A stretch of DNA of 5,152 nucleotides, taken from NCBI GenBank assembly GCA_034007295.1, contig JAVERC010000088.1, positions 1 through 5,152 on the forward strand. Reading direction: 5' to 3'. The stretch comes from JACKCP01 sp034007295. GTDB taxonomy: Bacteria; Desulfobacterota; Desulfobacteria; Desulfobacterales; JACKCP01. The notes under the pieces were generated by a model. The model made no database searches. It saw nothing but the letters and a program-made list of their open reading frames with translations, and was not told the origin of the DNA. The translations under genes and the position numbers were made by a program. Below, piece by piece: positions 1 through 5,138 of the stretch (position 1 is its first letter; each line of letters opens with the position of its first letter).

Positions 1-88
1 TAATCCTCAAAATACTAAATGTATTCCTGCGGTTAAATTTTTCATCTTCCTTGAACTGAACAAAAAATTCTCGTTTTCGGCCAATCAC
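1..88 (-). CDS. Partial open frame inside the left repeat, unknown function
   Basis: Reading the minus strand from a GTG at 88, 29 codons are open to the window edge. The peptide is charged and looks protein-like, with short stretches such as REFFVQFKEDEKFN and TFSILRI. An in-frame TAA lies 6 nt upstream of the GTG, so GTG is the only candidate start nearby, and no convincing Shine-Dalgarno precedes it. The same frame in the right copy (4733 onward) differs by a conservative Glu/Asp change but carries a stop codon. This suggests a formerly coding sequence rather than a functional gene. I do not recognise the family, and this may be a chance open frame. Confidence 0.25.
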   Translation of the reverse strand, partial: MIGRKREFFVQFKEDEKFNRRNTFSILRI

Positions 89-97
89 TATTTAAAA
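1..97 (-). repeat. Left copy of a ~97-bp inverted repeat, cut by the window edge
   Basis: The reverse complement of this stretch matches 4724-4820 at about 90 of 97 positions. Differences are one base near the proximal end, a single A/T change in the middle, and a cluster of five changes around positions 25-30. The match reaches base 1, so the repeat may continue outside the window. It begins 16 bp after the proX stop codon and has the same orientation relative to proX as the right copy has to the hydrolase gene. No stem-loop with a U-tract is visible in it, so it does not look like an ordinary terminator. It could be part of a dispersed genomic repeat, a small non-autonomous element, or a duplicated gene fragment. 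Confidence 0.9.
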
Positions 98-113
98 TAT
101 TTTAGTTTTATTA

Positions 114-965
114 CTATTTAATCCACTTATTTACAATTTCAGGATTTTTTTCAACCCAGATTACTGCATTTTTTTCAGCTTCACTGTTTTCCATGTTCAT
201 GGCCATAACTTCACCTATTTCTGCAGGCCCCCACTGGAAATTATCAAGAATTTTGTAAACTTTTGGCATATCTTTTTTAAGACCTTTTCTTACAAAGGTA
301 TTAATTGTTTCAGATTCGCCAAAAACTTTTTTTGGATCATCAAGGAATTTCAGGTCAAACTTGGCAAATTTCCAATGAGGAACCCATCCTGTAACAACAA
401 CCCATTTTTTGTCCTTATATCTGCTTTTAAGCATCGCAGTCATTATAGGGCCGCTTGAATCCTTAAGTTCCATTTTTTTTAGGTTGTAATCTTTAACAGC
501 TTGTTCTGCCTTGCTCATTACACCGGCACCCGGATCAATTCCTATAATTTCTCCATCAAATTTTTTGGCTGCACCATCAAGTTCATCAATAGAATTTATT
601 GTTACATATTTTGGCACAACAAGACCGATTTTAGCTCCTTCCATGCTTGGACCAAGATCAACTATATCGTTTTTATACTTTTCAACATAATGACCATGGG
701 TAACCGGAAGCCATGCTGTTGTAAGTGCATCCTGGTCTCCGTCTGCAAGAGAAGCATACATTGCAGCTGCTGAAACAGAAGTAAGTTCAACTTCATAATC
801 AGTATGTTTTTCAATAACAGCTTTCATTACATTTGAACTTGCAGTTGCACATGCCCATTCAACATAAACAATTTTTACTTTTTTGCCTGCAAATGAATTT
901 GAGGAAAAAATAAATGTCATGCAAAAACAAATCAAAATTAATGTAATAATTTTAAGGTGTTTCAT
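114..965 (-). CDS. proX: ProX/OpuAC-type periplasmic betaine-binding protein
   Basis: This is the substrate-binding component of the ABC importer encoded with proV and proW (283 aa). It would capture glycine betaine, proline betaine or a related compatible solute in the periplasm and deliver it to ProW. Residues 1-26 are a Sec signal peptide: basic MKHLK start, hydrophobic core, SFA|GKK cleavage site. There is no lipobox, unlike Gram-positive OpuAC lipoproteins. The mature part shows hallmarks of the OpuAC family: VEWACATASSNVMKAV near residue 35, GDQDALTTAWLPVTHGHY near 76-93, the GIDPGAG motif near 142-148, and GWVPHWKF near 193-200. Trp37, Trp85, Trp188, Trp194 and Trp198 are candidates for the aromatic cage that binds the quaternary ammonium. 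A strong AAAGGAG lies 6 nt before the ATG and abuts the proW stop. The gene ends with three consecutive in-frame stops (TAG TAA TAA). Exact substrate preference is inferred. Confidence 0.93.
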   Translation of the reverse strand: MKHLKIITLILICFCMTFIFSSNSFAGKKVKIVYVEWACATASSNVMKAVIEKHTDYEVELTSVSAAAMYASLADGDQDALTTAWLPVTHGHYVEKYKNDIVDLGPSMEGAKIGLVVPKYVTINSIDELDGAAKKFDGEIIGIDPGAGVMSKAEQAVKDYNLKKMELKDSSGPIMTAMLKSRYKDKKWVVVTGWVPHWKFAKFDLKFLDDPKKVFGESETINTFVRKGLKKDMPKVYKILDNFQWGPAEIGEVMAMNMENSEAEKNAVIWVEKNPEIVNKWIK

Positions 966-976
966 CTTAATCTCCT

Positions 977-1828
977 TTATTTTATATTATTATGTTTTTG
1001 TTTGCCAATCTGCTGTAAAATTCTGTCAAGCAAAATAGCAATAATTACAATTCCTATACCTGCTTCAAAACCTTTTCCGCTCTGAAGTCTTTGGATTGCC
1101 TTCCATACTTCTCCTCCAAGTCCTTTAGCCCCAATCATTGCAGCTATAACAACCATTGAAAGTGCAAGCATCACAGTCTGGTTTATGCCTGCCATTATTG
1201 TTGGGGTTGCCATTGGAAGCTGGAGTTTAAATAATTTTTGACTTGGATTTGATCCAAAGGCATCTGCTGCCTCAATAAGTTCTATAGGCACCTGTCTTAT
1301 GCCTAGGCAGGTAAGTCTTATTACAGGAGGCACTGAAAATATTACTGTTGAAAATATTGCTGCAACTCTTCCTAGCCCAAAAAAAGGTATTGCAGGAATA
1401 AGATAAACAAAGGCTGGCATTGTCTGCATAAAATCAAGAACCGGCATGGTTATTTTGTATGATGTCTGATTAAGTGCAGCAAAAATCCCAAGTGGAAGGC
1501 CAATCATGATTGAAAAAAGAGTGGCTATTATAACAAGGGCCAGTGTATCAAGAGTTGGATACCATAATCCAAGATTTAAAATAAGGGATAGGCCTGCAAG
1601 TGAAATAATTGCAACTCCCTTTTTTTTAGTAAGGTACCATGAAAGAACTGTTATTATTATTATAAATAAAACAGGGTGAATAAATGTCATTCCAGAAACC
1701 ATCAGATCAATTACAGTCTCAATTCCTTTTGACATTGATTTGGTTATAAATGAAAAATTTGTGTCAAGAAAATCTATTGTTTTTTCAATCCCGTCCCCAA
1801 GGGGTATTCTTGGAATATTAAAGTCCAT
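977..1828 (-). CDS. proW: ProW/OpuAB-type betaine ABC transporter permease
   Basis: Inner-membrane permease subunit of the compatible-solute importer, 283 aa from the chosen ATG. It has a soluble or amphipathic N-terminus of about 50 residues, then hydrophobic segments beginning around residues 52-66 and 72-90, followed by the transmembrane core. The family motif LDFMQTMPAFVYLIPA is at about 131-146. The EAA coupling loop, which docks on the ATPase, is at about 186-205 (EAADAFG ... LQLP). The length matches Bacillus OpuAB (about 280 aa) rather than E. coli ProW, which has a longer N-terminal tail. The ATG at 1828 was preferred over an upstream in-frame TTG at 1849, because AAGGAGGG sits 7 nt before the ATG, inside the last codons of proV. 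The proV stop and this ATG are separated by one base, indicating translational coupling. Confidence 0.94.
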   Translation of the reverse strand: MDFNIPRIPLGDGIEKTIDFLDTNFSFITKSMSKGIETVIDLMVSGMTFIHPVLFIIIITVLSWYLTKKKGVAIISLAGLSLILNLGLWYPTLDTLALVIIATLFSIMIGLPLGIFAALNQTSYKITMPVLDFMQTMPAFVYLIPAIPFFGLGRVAAIFSTVIFSVPPVIRLTCLGIRQVPIELIEAADAFGSNPSQKLFKLQLPMATPTIMAGINQTVMLALSMVVIAAMIGAKGLGGEVWKAIQRLQSGKGFEAGIGIVIIAILLDRILQQIGKQKHNNIK

Positions 1829-1829
1829 A

Positions 1830-3017
1830 TCAGTTCCCTCCTTCAGCAAGAGCAGCTAGAAGCGTACCTCTTATTATAACGCCCTTGAGTTTTTTGTTTT
1901 CATCTACAACACCAAGAGGATATGGAAGGTCATGAAGAATTTCGAAAAGTTCAGATGCCTGGGTATCTGGAGTTACAGTAATAATGTCTTTTTCAATTAT
2001 TTTTGTAAGATCCTTGTCGCCTCTTTTTAATGCTTCGGATGCTTTTTCTGCTGTTACCATTCCAACAAGAGTATTGTCCTGGCTTGTTATGAAAAGTTTG
2101 GAAAAGTTATTGTTTTTCATTTTTCTAAGGGCAGCTCTTGGTCCGTCATTTCTCATGTGGGCTGTTGCTTTAACTTTATTCATAACGTGCTGGGCAGTAA
2201 GAATTTTTGTTATATTTACATCTTCAACAAATTTTTCCACATACCTTGATGCAGGATTCATTAGAATATCTTCGGGGGTTCCTATCTGAACAACCTTACC
2301 GTCTTTCATAAGAACAATTCTATCCCCTAGTTTAAGTGCTTCGTCTAGGTCATGGCTTATAAATACAATTGTTTTTTTCACCTTGTCCTGCAGATCAATA
2401 AGTTCATCCTGCATATCGCTTCTTATTAGAGGATCAAGTGCTGAAAAGGCTTCATCCATCAAAAGAATATCCGGGTCAAGTGCAAGTGCCCTTGCAAGGC
2501 CTACTCTTTGCTGCATGCCTCCGCTTAATTGTGATGGATAACTTTCTTCATGACCTTTTAGTCCAACCTGTTCTAAAACTTCAATTGCTCTTTGCCTTCT
2601 TTTTTCAGGATCAACTCCTTTTATTTCCAGACCGTATTCCGCATTTTGAGCAACAGTTCTGTGGGGAAATAATGCAAAATGCTGAAAAACCATTCCAAAT
2701 TTTTCCTGTCTGATTTTTCTAAGTTCTTTGTCATCAACTTTTCCTATATCAACTCCGTCAATTAATATCTGACCGTCTGAGGGCTCAATCAATCGGTTGA
2801 TACATCTCACAAGAGTTGATTTTCCGCTTCCTGAAAGACCCATTACAACAAGGATTTCTCCTTCTTTGACATCAAAACTTACTCCTCCTACACCAACTGA
2901 GTGTTTTGTCTTGTCAAGAAGTTCGTCCTTTGTCATCCCATCTTTCAAAAGCTTAATTGCCTTTTTAGGGTTGGGTCCAAAAATTTTATAAACTTCTTTA
3001 ATTTGGATTTTGGACAT
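1830..3017 (-). CDS. proV: ProV/OpuAA-type betaine ABC transporter ATPase with CBS domains
   Basis: Cytoplasmic ATPase subunit that powers betaine uptake through ProW (395 aa; E. coli ProV is about 400 aa). After a ProV-specific N-terminal extension come Walker A GLSGSGKST (60-68), the Q-loop FQHFALFPHRTV around Gln112, the ABC signature LSGGMQQR (164-171), Walker B ILLMDE with catalytic Glu189, the D-loop SALD, and the H-loop His222. All key residues are present. Residues from about 275 to the C-terminus form two CBS modules. In the OpuA/ProU family these sense ionic strength and gate transport, so osmotic activation here is inferred from family knowledge. A CAGGA Shine-Dalgarno lies 6 nt before the ATG at 3017. 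It is the first gene of the proV-proW-proX operon. No transcriptional regulator gene is adjacent. Confidence 0.95.
   Translation of the reverse strand: MSKIQIKEVYKIFGPNPKKAIKLLKDGMTKDELLDKTKHSVGVGGVSFDVKEGEILVVMGLSGSGKSTLVRCINRLIEPSDGQILIDGVDIGKVDDKELRKIRQEKFGMVFQHFALFPHRTVAQNAEYGLEIKGVDPEKRRQRAIEVLEQVGLKGHEESYPSQLSGGMQQRVGLARALALDPDILLMDEAFSALDPLIRSDMQDELIDLQDKVKKTIVFISHDLDEALKLGDRIVLMKDGKVVQIGTPEDILMNPASRYVEKFVEDVNITKILTAQHVMNKVKATAHMRNDGPRAALRKMKNNNFSKLFITSQDNTLVGMVTAEKASEALKRGDKDLTKIIEKDIITVTPDTQASELFEILHDLPYPLGVVDENKKLKGVIIRGTLLAALAEGGN
1836..1843 (-). promoter_or_regulatory. Ribosome binding site setting the proW start
   Basis: The minus strand reads AAGGAGGG within the final codons of proV, followed by 7 nt and the ATG at 1828. 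The spacing fixes the proW start at that ATG and not at the TTG at 1849, which lies upstream of this site. Ribosomes ending proV would cover this site, so translation of the two genes is probably coupled. Confidence 0.8.
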
Positions 3018-3074
3018 TTTTTTTCCTGTAATTTTAATATGTTATAAAAATATGTCTTTTAAAAAAATGTTTAA

Positions 3075-3114
3075 AAAATATTTCAAATAATTTTTGTAAA
3101 ATTTGAAATATTTT
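3075..3114. promoter_or_regulatory. Perfect 14-bp inverted repeat upstream of proV (operator or terminator)
   Basis: The arms AAAATATTTCAAAT (3075-3088) and ATTTGAAATATTTT (3101-3114) are exact reverse complements around a 12-nt spacer. The element lies about 60-100 bp before the proV ATG. It could be a repressor operator controlling the betaine operon. Read on the minus strand it could also form a weak AU-rich stem-loop with U-rich sequence after it, acting as a terminator or attenuator for whatever is transcribed upstream. In such AT-rich DNA a palindrome of this length is uncommon but not impossible by chance. Confidence 0.45.
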
Positions 3115-3128
3115 GATGCTTTTAGTGT

Positions 3129-3251
3129 TTAGTAGATGATGTAAGTTTTTTCAGGTGGAGAAAAATCAATAACTATGCTGATAAGTATAAGATGAGTTTT
3201 GTTTGCCAGGGTAATTAGATTATTTTTTATTTTGTTTCTTTGAGTTTCGAT
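3129..3251 (-). pseudogene. Possible 40-codon small gene lacking a normal start codon
   Basis: On the minus strand GGAGG (3261-3257) is followed by 5 nt and then ATC, where an ATG would be expected. From that ATC 40 codons are open to a TAA at 3131-3129. The peptide begins IETQRNKIKNN and has a short hydrophobic stretch (HLILISIVIDF) followed by SPPEKTYIIY. The stop lies 15 bp before the 14-bp inverted repeat. Either the start codon has been lost by a single-base change, a rare AUC start is used, or the Shine-Dalgarno is coincidental. I recognise no family. Confidence 0.2.
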
Positions 3252-3361
3252 ACTTTCCTCCAAAAAAATATTTATAAATTTCAAACATTTAATATTTTCA
3301 CAAATTCAGATTTATAATTTTGTATATTTAATTGCATATAGATTTAAAAAAGTCAAATTGG

Positions 3362-3808
3362 TCAAAATCCTGTAATTTCGAGAAGTACTTTGTCTGGATC
3401 TAAAAAATAGCATATTTTTGATTTGTATTTGTCAACAGGTTCAAAAATTTTTTTTGGCCCTCCAATAAATGTTATTCCATCTTTTTTAAGCTTTTGTATT
3501 AAAGTGTCAAAATTATTTGTTTTAAAGGCCATATGCCTTATTCCAAGTGTGTTTGGGATTAGATTTTTTTCCATGTATTCTCCCGCTGGAGAAAAGTATT
3601 TAAGAAGTTCAATTCTTGTATCTGTTTTTTCGTGGCTAAGAAAAATTACTTCAGCTTGTATATTTTTAAGTCCTGTAAGTTCTTCAATCCATTCTCCATT
3701 TAGTTTTTTTCTTCCGTCTTCTTTAAAATCAAAATATTTTTTATAAAAGTCAGCTGATTTTTCAAGATCATTTACAACAATATTTATATGGTCAATTCCT
3801 TCAATCAT
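3362..3808 (-). CDS. VOC (glyoxalase I/bleomycin resistance fold) family protein
   Basis: A 148-aa cytoplasmic protein of the vicinal oxygen chelate superfamily, with two beta-alpha-beta-beta-beta modules. It starts with the typical IDHINIVVNDLEKSADFYKKYF, and the second module starts near GIRHMAFKT (89-97). It ends with the typical YFLDPDKVLLEITGF. His7, Glu67, His92 and Glu144 occupy the four classical metal-ligand positions, so a metal-dependent enzyme is likely. Glyoxalase I, methylmalonyl-CoA epimerase and thiol-transferase resistance proteins share this pattern, and the specific reaction cannot be assigned. AAGGA lies 9 nt before the ATG at 3808. It is divergent from the MBL hydrolase gene with a palindromic region between them. 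It lies on the same strand as proV but is separated from it by 344 bp, so it is probably not part of that operon. Confidence 0.85.
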   Translation of the reverse strand: MIEGIDHINIVVNDLEKSADFYKKYFDFKEDGRKKLNGEWIEELTGLKNIQAEVIFLSHEKTDTRIELLKYFSPAGEYMEKNLIPNTLGIRHMAFKTNNFDTLIQKLKKDGITFIGGPKKIFEPVDKYKSKICYFLDPDKVLLEITGF

Positions 3809-3835
3809 TATTATTGTCCTTTTTTTTAAAATGGT

Positions 3836-3866
3836 GATATAAACTTATATCTTACTTTAAGTTTAT
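3836..3866. promoter_or_regulatory. Nested palindromes between the divergent VOC and MBL genes, likely shared operator
   Basis: Two overlapping inverted repeats occupy this short divergent gap. One is GATATAA-AC-TTATATC at 3836-3851. The other is ATAAACTTA (3839-3847) with TAAGTTTAT (3858-3866) around a 10-nt spacer. The arrangement, between two divergent starts and 28-69 bp from each, fits the binding site of a dimeric repressor or activator controlling both genes. No regulator gene is in the window. A TATGAT on the minus strand at 3870-3865 could serve as a -10 for the VOC gene, but no clear -35 was found. Confidence 0.45.
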
Positions 3867-3894
3867 CATACTGCCTTTTTTTATATATATAAAT

Positions 3895-3898
3895 GGAG
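3895..3898 (+). promoter_or_regulatory. Ribosome binding site setting the MBL hydrolase start
   Basis: GGAG is followed by 6 nt and the ATG at 3905. An in-frame ATG at 3893 overlaps this site and has only T/A-rich sequence before it, so the ATG at 3905 is the more likely start. Confidence 0.7.
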
Positions 3899-3904
3899 AT
3901 TTTA

Positions 3905-4720
3905 ATGCAAAAAATAAAATCTGAAATTTTTCGCTTTGATGAGTTTAAAATTCATTTGATAGAAGGATATATTCAGAAAACTCCAGTTATTGAATACAAT
4001 GATAAAATTCTTGTAATGGACGGAGGATGCAGATCAGATTCTCCTGGAATAAAATCTTATTTAAAAAAACTTTGTAAAAAAAATAAAGAAGTAAAGCTTG
4101 TAATTGGTTCTCATATTCACCCTGACCATGCAGGCGGAGCAGGGTATTTGAAAAAATTTTTAAATGTACCTATGGCAGCACCTGAAAATATAAATGACTG
4201 GTATTCTTTTTTTGGAGGATTTATTCAGCATAAAATTGATATCTGTCTTGGTCATTATGTTGCAGCCGCAACAAAGCTTCCTTTCAGGCTTATGTATTAT
4301 CCAAGAAAAATTGATTATGATTATGTTCTTCAGGACAAAAAACATATCCCTTTTTTTGCAGACTGGAAGGTTTATTCTGCAAAAGGCCACACTCTTCATG
4401 ATGTTGTTTTTTTCAATGAAAAGGAAAAAATCCTTTATGCAGCTGATGTAATTTTAAAGGTAAAAGACAGGTTTTTTCTTCCAATTCCTGTAACCTTTCC
4501 AAGGCTTATGAAAAAAAGTGTTGAAATGATTTATGATTTAAAACCCGAACATATTTTTCTTGCCCACGGCGGATACATGAAGGGAGAAATGATTAATCAG
4601 GCATATTCTGCACTTACAAAGCAGGCAGACATGATTACAAGGGAATATATGAAAAATAATTTTTTATACAGACTTACAACAATTGGTGCAGAAATGAAAA
4701 ATTTTTATGGGGAGATTTAA
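3905..4720 (+). CDS. Metallo-beta-lactamase-fold hydrolase
   Basis: A 271-aa protein with no signal peptide, so probably a cytoplasmic metallohydrolase. The binuclear metal site is complete: HIHPDH at 70-75 (His70, His72, Asp74, His75), His162 in KGHTLHD, Asp181 in YAADV, and His221 in LAHGG. This order is that of the glyoxalase II-like branch (thioester or lactone hydrolases). Between His75 and His162 lie 86 residues, against about 50 in glyoxalase II. The extra sequence is rich in aromatic residues (NDWYSFFGGF, LPFRLMYYPRK) and probably forms a substrate lid. The start at 3905 is chosen for its GGAG; an ATG at 3893 would add four residues. The gene is divergent from the VOC gene. Its stop overlaps an ATG (TAATG) with a strong Shine-Dalgarno, as if a coupled gene once followed. 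The substrate is unknown. Confidence 0.9.
   Translation: MQKIKSEIFRFDEFKIHLIEGYIQKTPVIEYNDKILVMDGGCRSDSPGIKSYLKKLCKKNKEVKLVIGSHIHPDHAGGAGYLKKFLNVPMAAPENINDWYSFFGGFIQHKIDICLGHYVAAATKLPFRLMYYPRKIDYDYVLQDKKHIPFFADWKVYSAKGHTLHDVVFFNEKEKILYAADVILKVKDRFFLPIPVTFPRLMKKSVEMIYDLKPEHIFLAHGGYMKGEMINQAYSALTKQADMITREYMKNNFLYRLTTIGAEMKNFYGEI
4709..4714 (+). promoter_or_regulatory. Ribosome binding site for a missing gene downstream of the MBL hydrolase
   Basis: GGGGAG lies 5 nt before the ATG at 4720, which overlaps the hydrolase stop codon as TAATG. This is a classic coupled gene junction, but only 22 codons follow because the repeat copy begins at 4724. Confidence 0.55.
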
Positions 4721-4788
4721 TGTTTTTAAGTAGTGATTGGCCGAAAACGAGAATTTTTTGTTCAGTTCAAGGAAGAAGAAAAATTTAA
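4720..4788 (+). pseudogene. Start of a gene apparently cut off by the repeat
   Basis: From the ATG overlapping the hydrolase stop, 22 codons are open to TAA at 4786-4788. Almost all of this sequence lies within the repeat copy, where the same frame gives SDWPKTRIFCSVQ. Only the start codon and about one base lie outside it. The most natural reading is that an operon partner once followed the hydrolase and was displaced when the repeat arrived. Alternatively the short peptide itself is translated. The frame has no recognisable family. Confidence 0.35.
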
Positions 4789-4820
4789 CCTTTAGGATAC
4801 ATTTAGTATTTTGAGGATTA
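4724..4820 (+). repeat. Right copy of the ~97-bp inverted repeat
   Basis: It matches the reverse complement of 1-97 at about 90 of 97 positions, with an exact run of 46 bases from 4731 to 4776. It begins 3 bp after the MBL hydrolase stop. With the left copy it brackets the whole block of five genes in inverted orientation. The outer end of the match cannot be determined, because the left copy is truncated by the window edge. Sequence after 4820 may therefore also belong to the repeat. Confidence 0.9.
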
Positions 4821-4919
4821 AATTTTGAATCTGACTTAAGAATGGACAAAAAAGGCCGTTTAATTCCAATTGCGGTATTTGATAAAATCAAAGCAATGCA
4901 TTATAGAACTGATTTTTAA
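4733..4919 (+). pseudogene. Decayed short coding relic inside and beyond the right repeat
   Basis: The GTG at 4733 opens the same frame as in the left copy (REFFVQFKEEEKFN). It then hits an in-frame TAG at 4793-4795, resumes as TFSILRIKF, and meets TGA at 4826. Shifting by one base in the TTTT run at 4823-4826 restores an open frame (ESDLRMDKKGRL, then IPIAVFDKIKAMHYRTDF) to the TAA at 4917-4919. One nonsense change and one single-base insertion thus separate this from an approximately 61-codon gene. The composition is protein-like on both sides of the shift, which argues for real coding ancestry. The family is not recognised. The 25-codon tail from the ATG at 4842 has no clear Shine-Dalgarno. 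Confidence 0.4.
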
Positions 4920-5025
4920 ATCTCCGTGTCTTGAACTGACCTGAACTTCATTTTTTTACAAAATTTTACAAGGACGTTTGAAGTCTTTTTTTAAGAGTTG
5001 CCGGACGCTGTTTGTAAAGTTAGCT

Positions 5026-5062
5026 GCTCAATTTTTATTTTAACCTAAATTGAGCGATTTTT
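5026..5062 (+). terminator. Stem-loop with T-run, possible intrinsic terminator
   Basis: GCTCAATTT (5026-5034) and AAATTGAGC (5047-5055) are a perfect 9-bp inverted repeat around a 12-nt loop, followed by GATTTTT. The stem has only three G:C pairs at the base and the loop is long, so it would be a weak terminator. It could end transcripts coming from the hydrolase gene, about 300 bp upstream, since no better terminator is found between. Confidence 0.4.
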
Positions 5063-5073
5063 AAGTTTGCTGC

Positions 5074-5138
5074 ATATAACGGCAAATTGTATCAGGCTAT
5101 ACTTTTGCTATGCGTGATGCAATTTAACGCCGTAGATG
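5074..5138. other. Long imperfect stem-loop, attC-like
   Basis: ACGGC (5079-5083) pairs with GCCGT (5129-5133). After a 3-nt AAC bulge, AAATTGTATCAGGC (5084-5097) pairs with GCGTGATGCAATTT (5112-5125) at 12 of 14 positions, around a 14-nt loop. The outer ends read ATATAAC on the left and GTAGAT on the right. An integron attC site has RYYYAAC and GTTRRRY there, so this resembles an attC with one T missing from the right core and one mismatch in the left core. No integrase or cassette gene is visible. It could equally be another kind of structured repeat. Confidence 0.3.

Larger units (their letters stand above)
3018..3361. other. AT-rich intergenic region upstream of proV
   Basis: This 344-bp gap separates the VOC gene from proV, both on the minus strand. 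It must carry the proVWX promoter unless the genes are cotranscribed. It holds a perfect 14-bp inverted repeat (3075-3114) and a short open frame preceded by a strong Shine-Dalgarno (3129-3251), both listed separately. No well-spaced sigma70 -35/-10 pair stands out. A TATAAC on the minus strand at 3046-3041 is a possible -10, but it lacks a good -35 at 16-18 bp. No convincing terminator follows the VOC stop codon. From 3252 to 3361 I see only AT-rich sequence. Confidence 0.7.

Noticed and set aside
501..773. Open frame antisense to proX, with similar frames antisense to proV, the VOC gene and the hydrolase
   Set aside because: They overlap well-identified genes fully on the opposite strand, lack good ribosome binding sites and resemble no family.
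1829..1849. Longer proW frame starting at a TTG at 1849, overlapping proV
   Set aside because: The Shine-Dalgarno AAGGAGGG lies downstream of that TTG and 7 nt before the ATG at 1828, so the shorter form is far more likely.
3018..3110. Sigma70 or sigma54 promoter for proV
   Set aside because: A TATAAC and a TTTACA are present on the minus strand but not at 16-18 bp spacing to each other, and no GG-N10-GC sigma54 pattern was found. In such AT-rich sequence a call would be guesswork.
3893..3904. Longer MBL hydrolase start at the ATG at 3893
   Set aside because: The GGAG overlaps this codon and is correctly spaced for the ATG at 3905. No Shine-Dalgarno precedes 3893.
4724..4820. Repeat as a bidirectional transcription terminator
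   Set aside because: No GC-rich stem followed by a T-run could be drawn in either copy. The T6 stretch near 4754 has no stem before it.
1..4820. Calling the block a composite transposon
   Set aside because: No transposase gene or target-site duplication is visible, and the outer repeat ends are not both in the window.
4664..4891. 75-codon open frame on the minus strand covering the right repeat
   Set aside because: It runs antisense to the hydrolase end and the relic, and its composition (Phe/Lys/Asn/Ser) fits AT-rich noise. The corresponding antisense frame is open in the left repeat too, but this follows from the shared sequence. I prefer the sense frame, though not with certainty.
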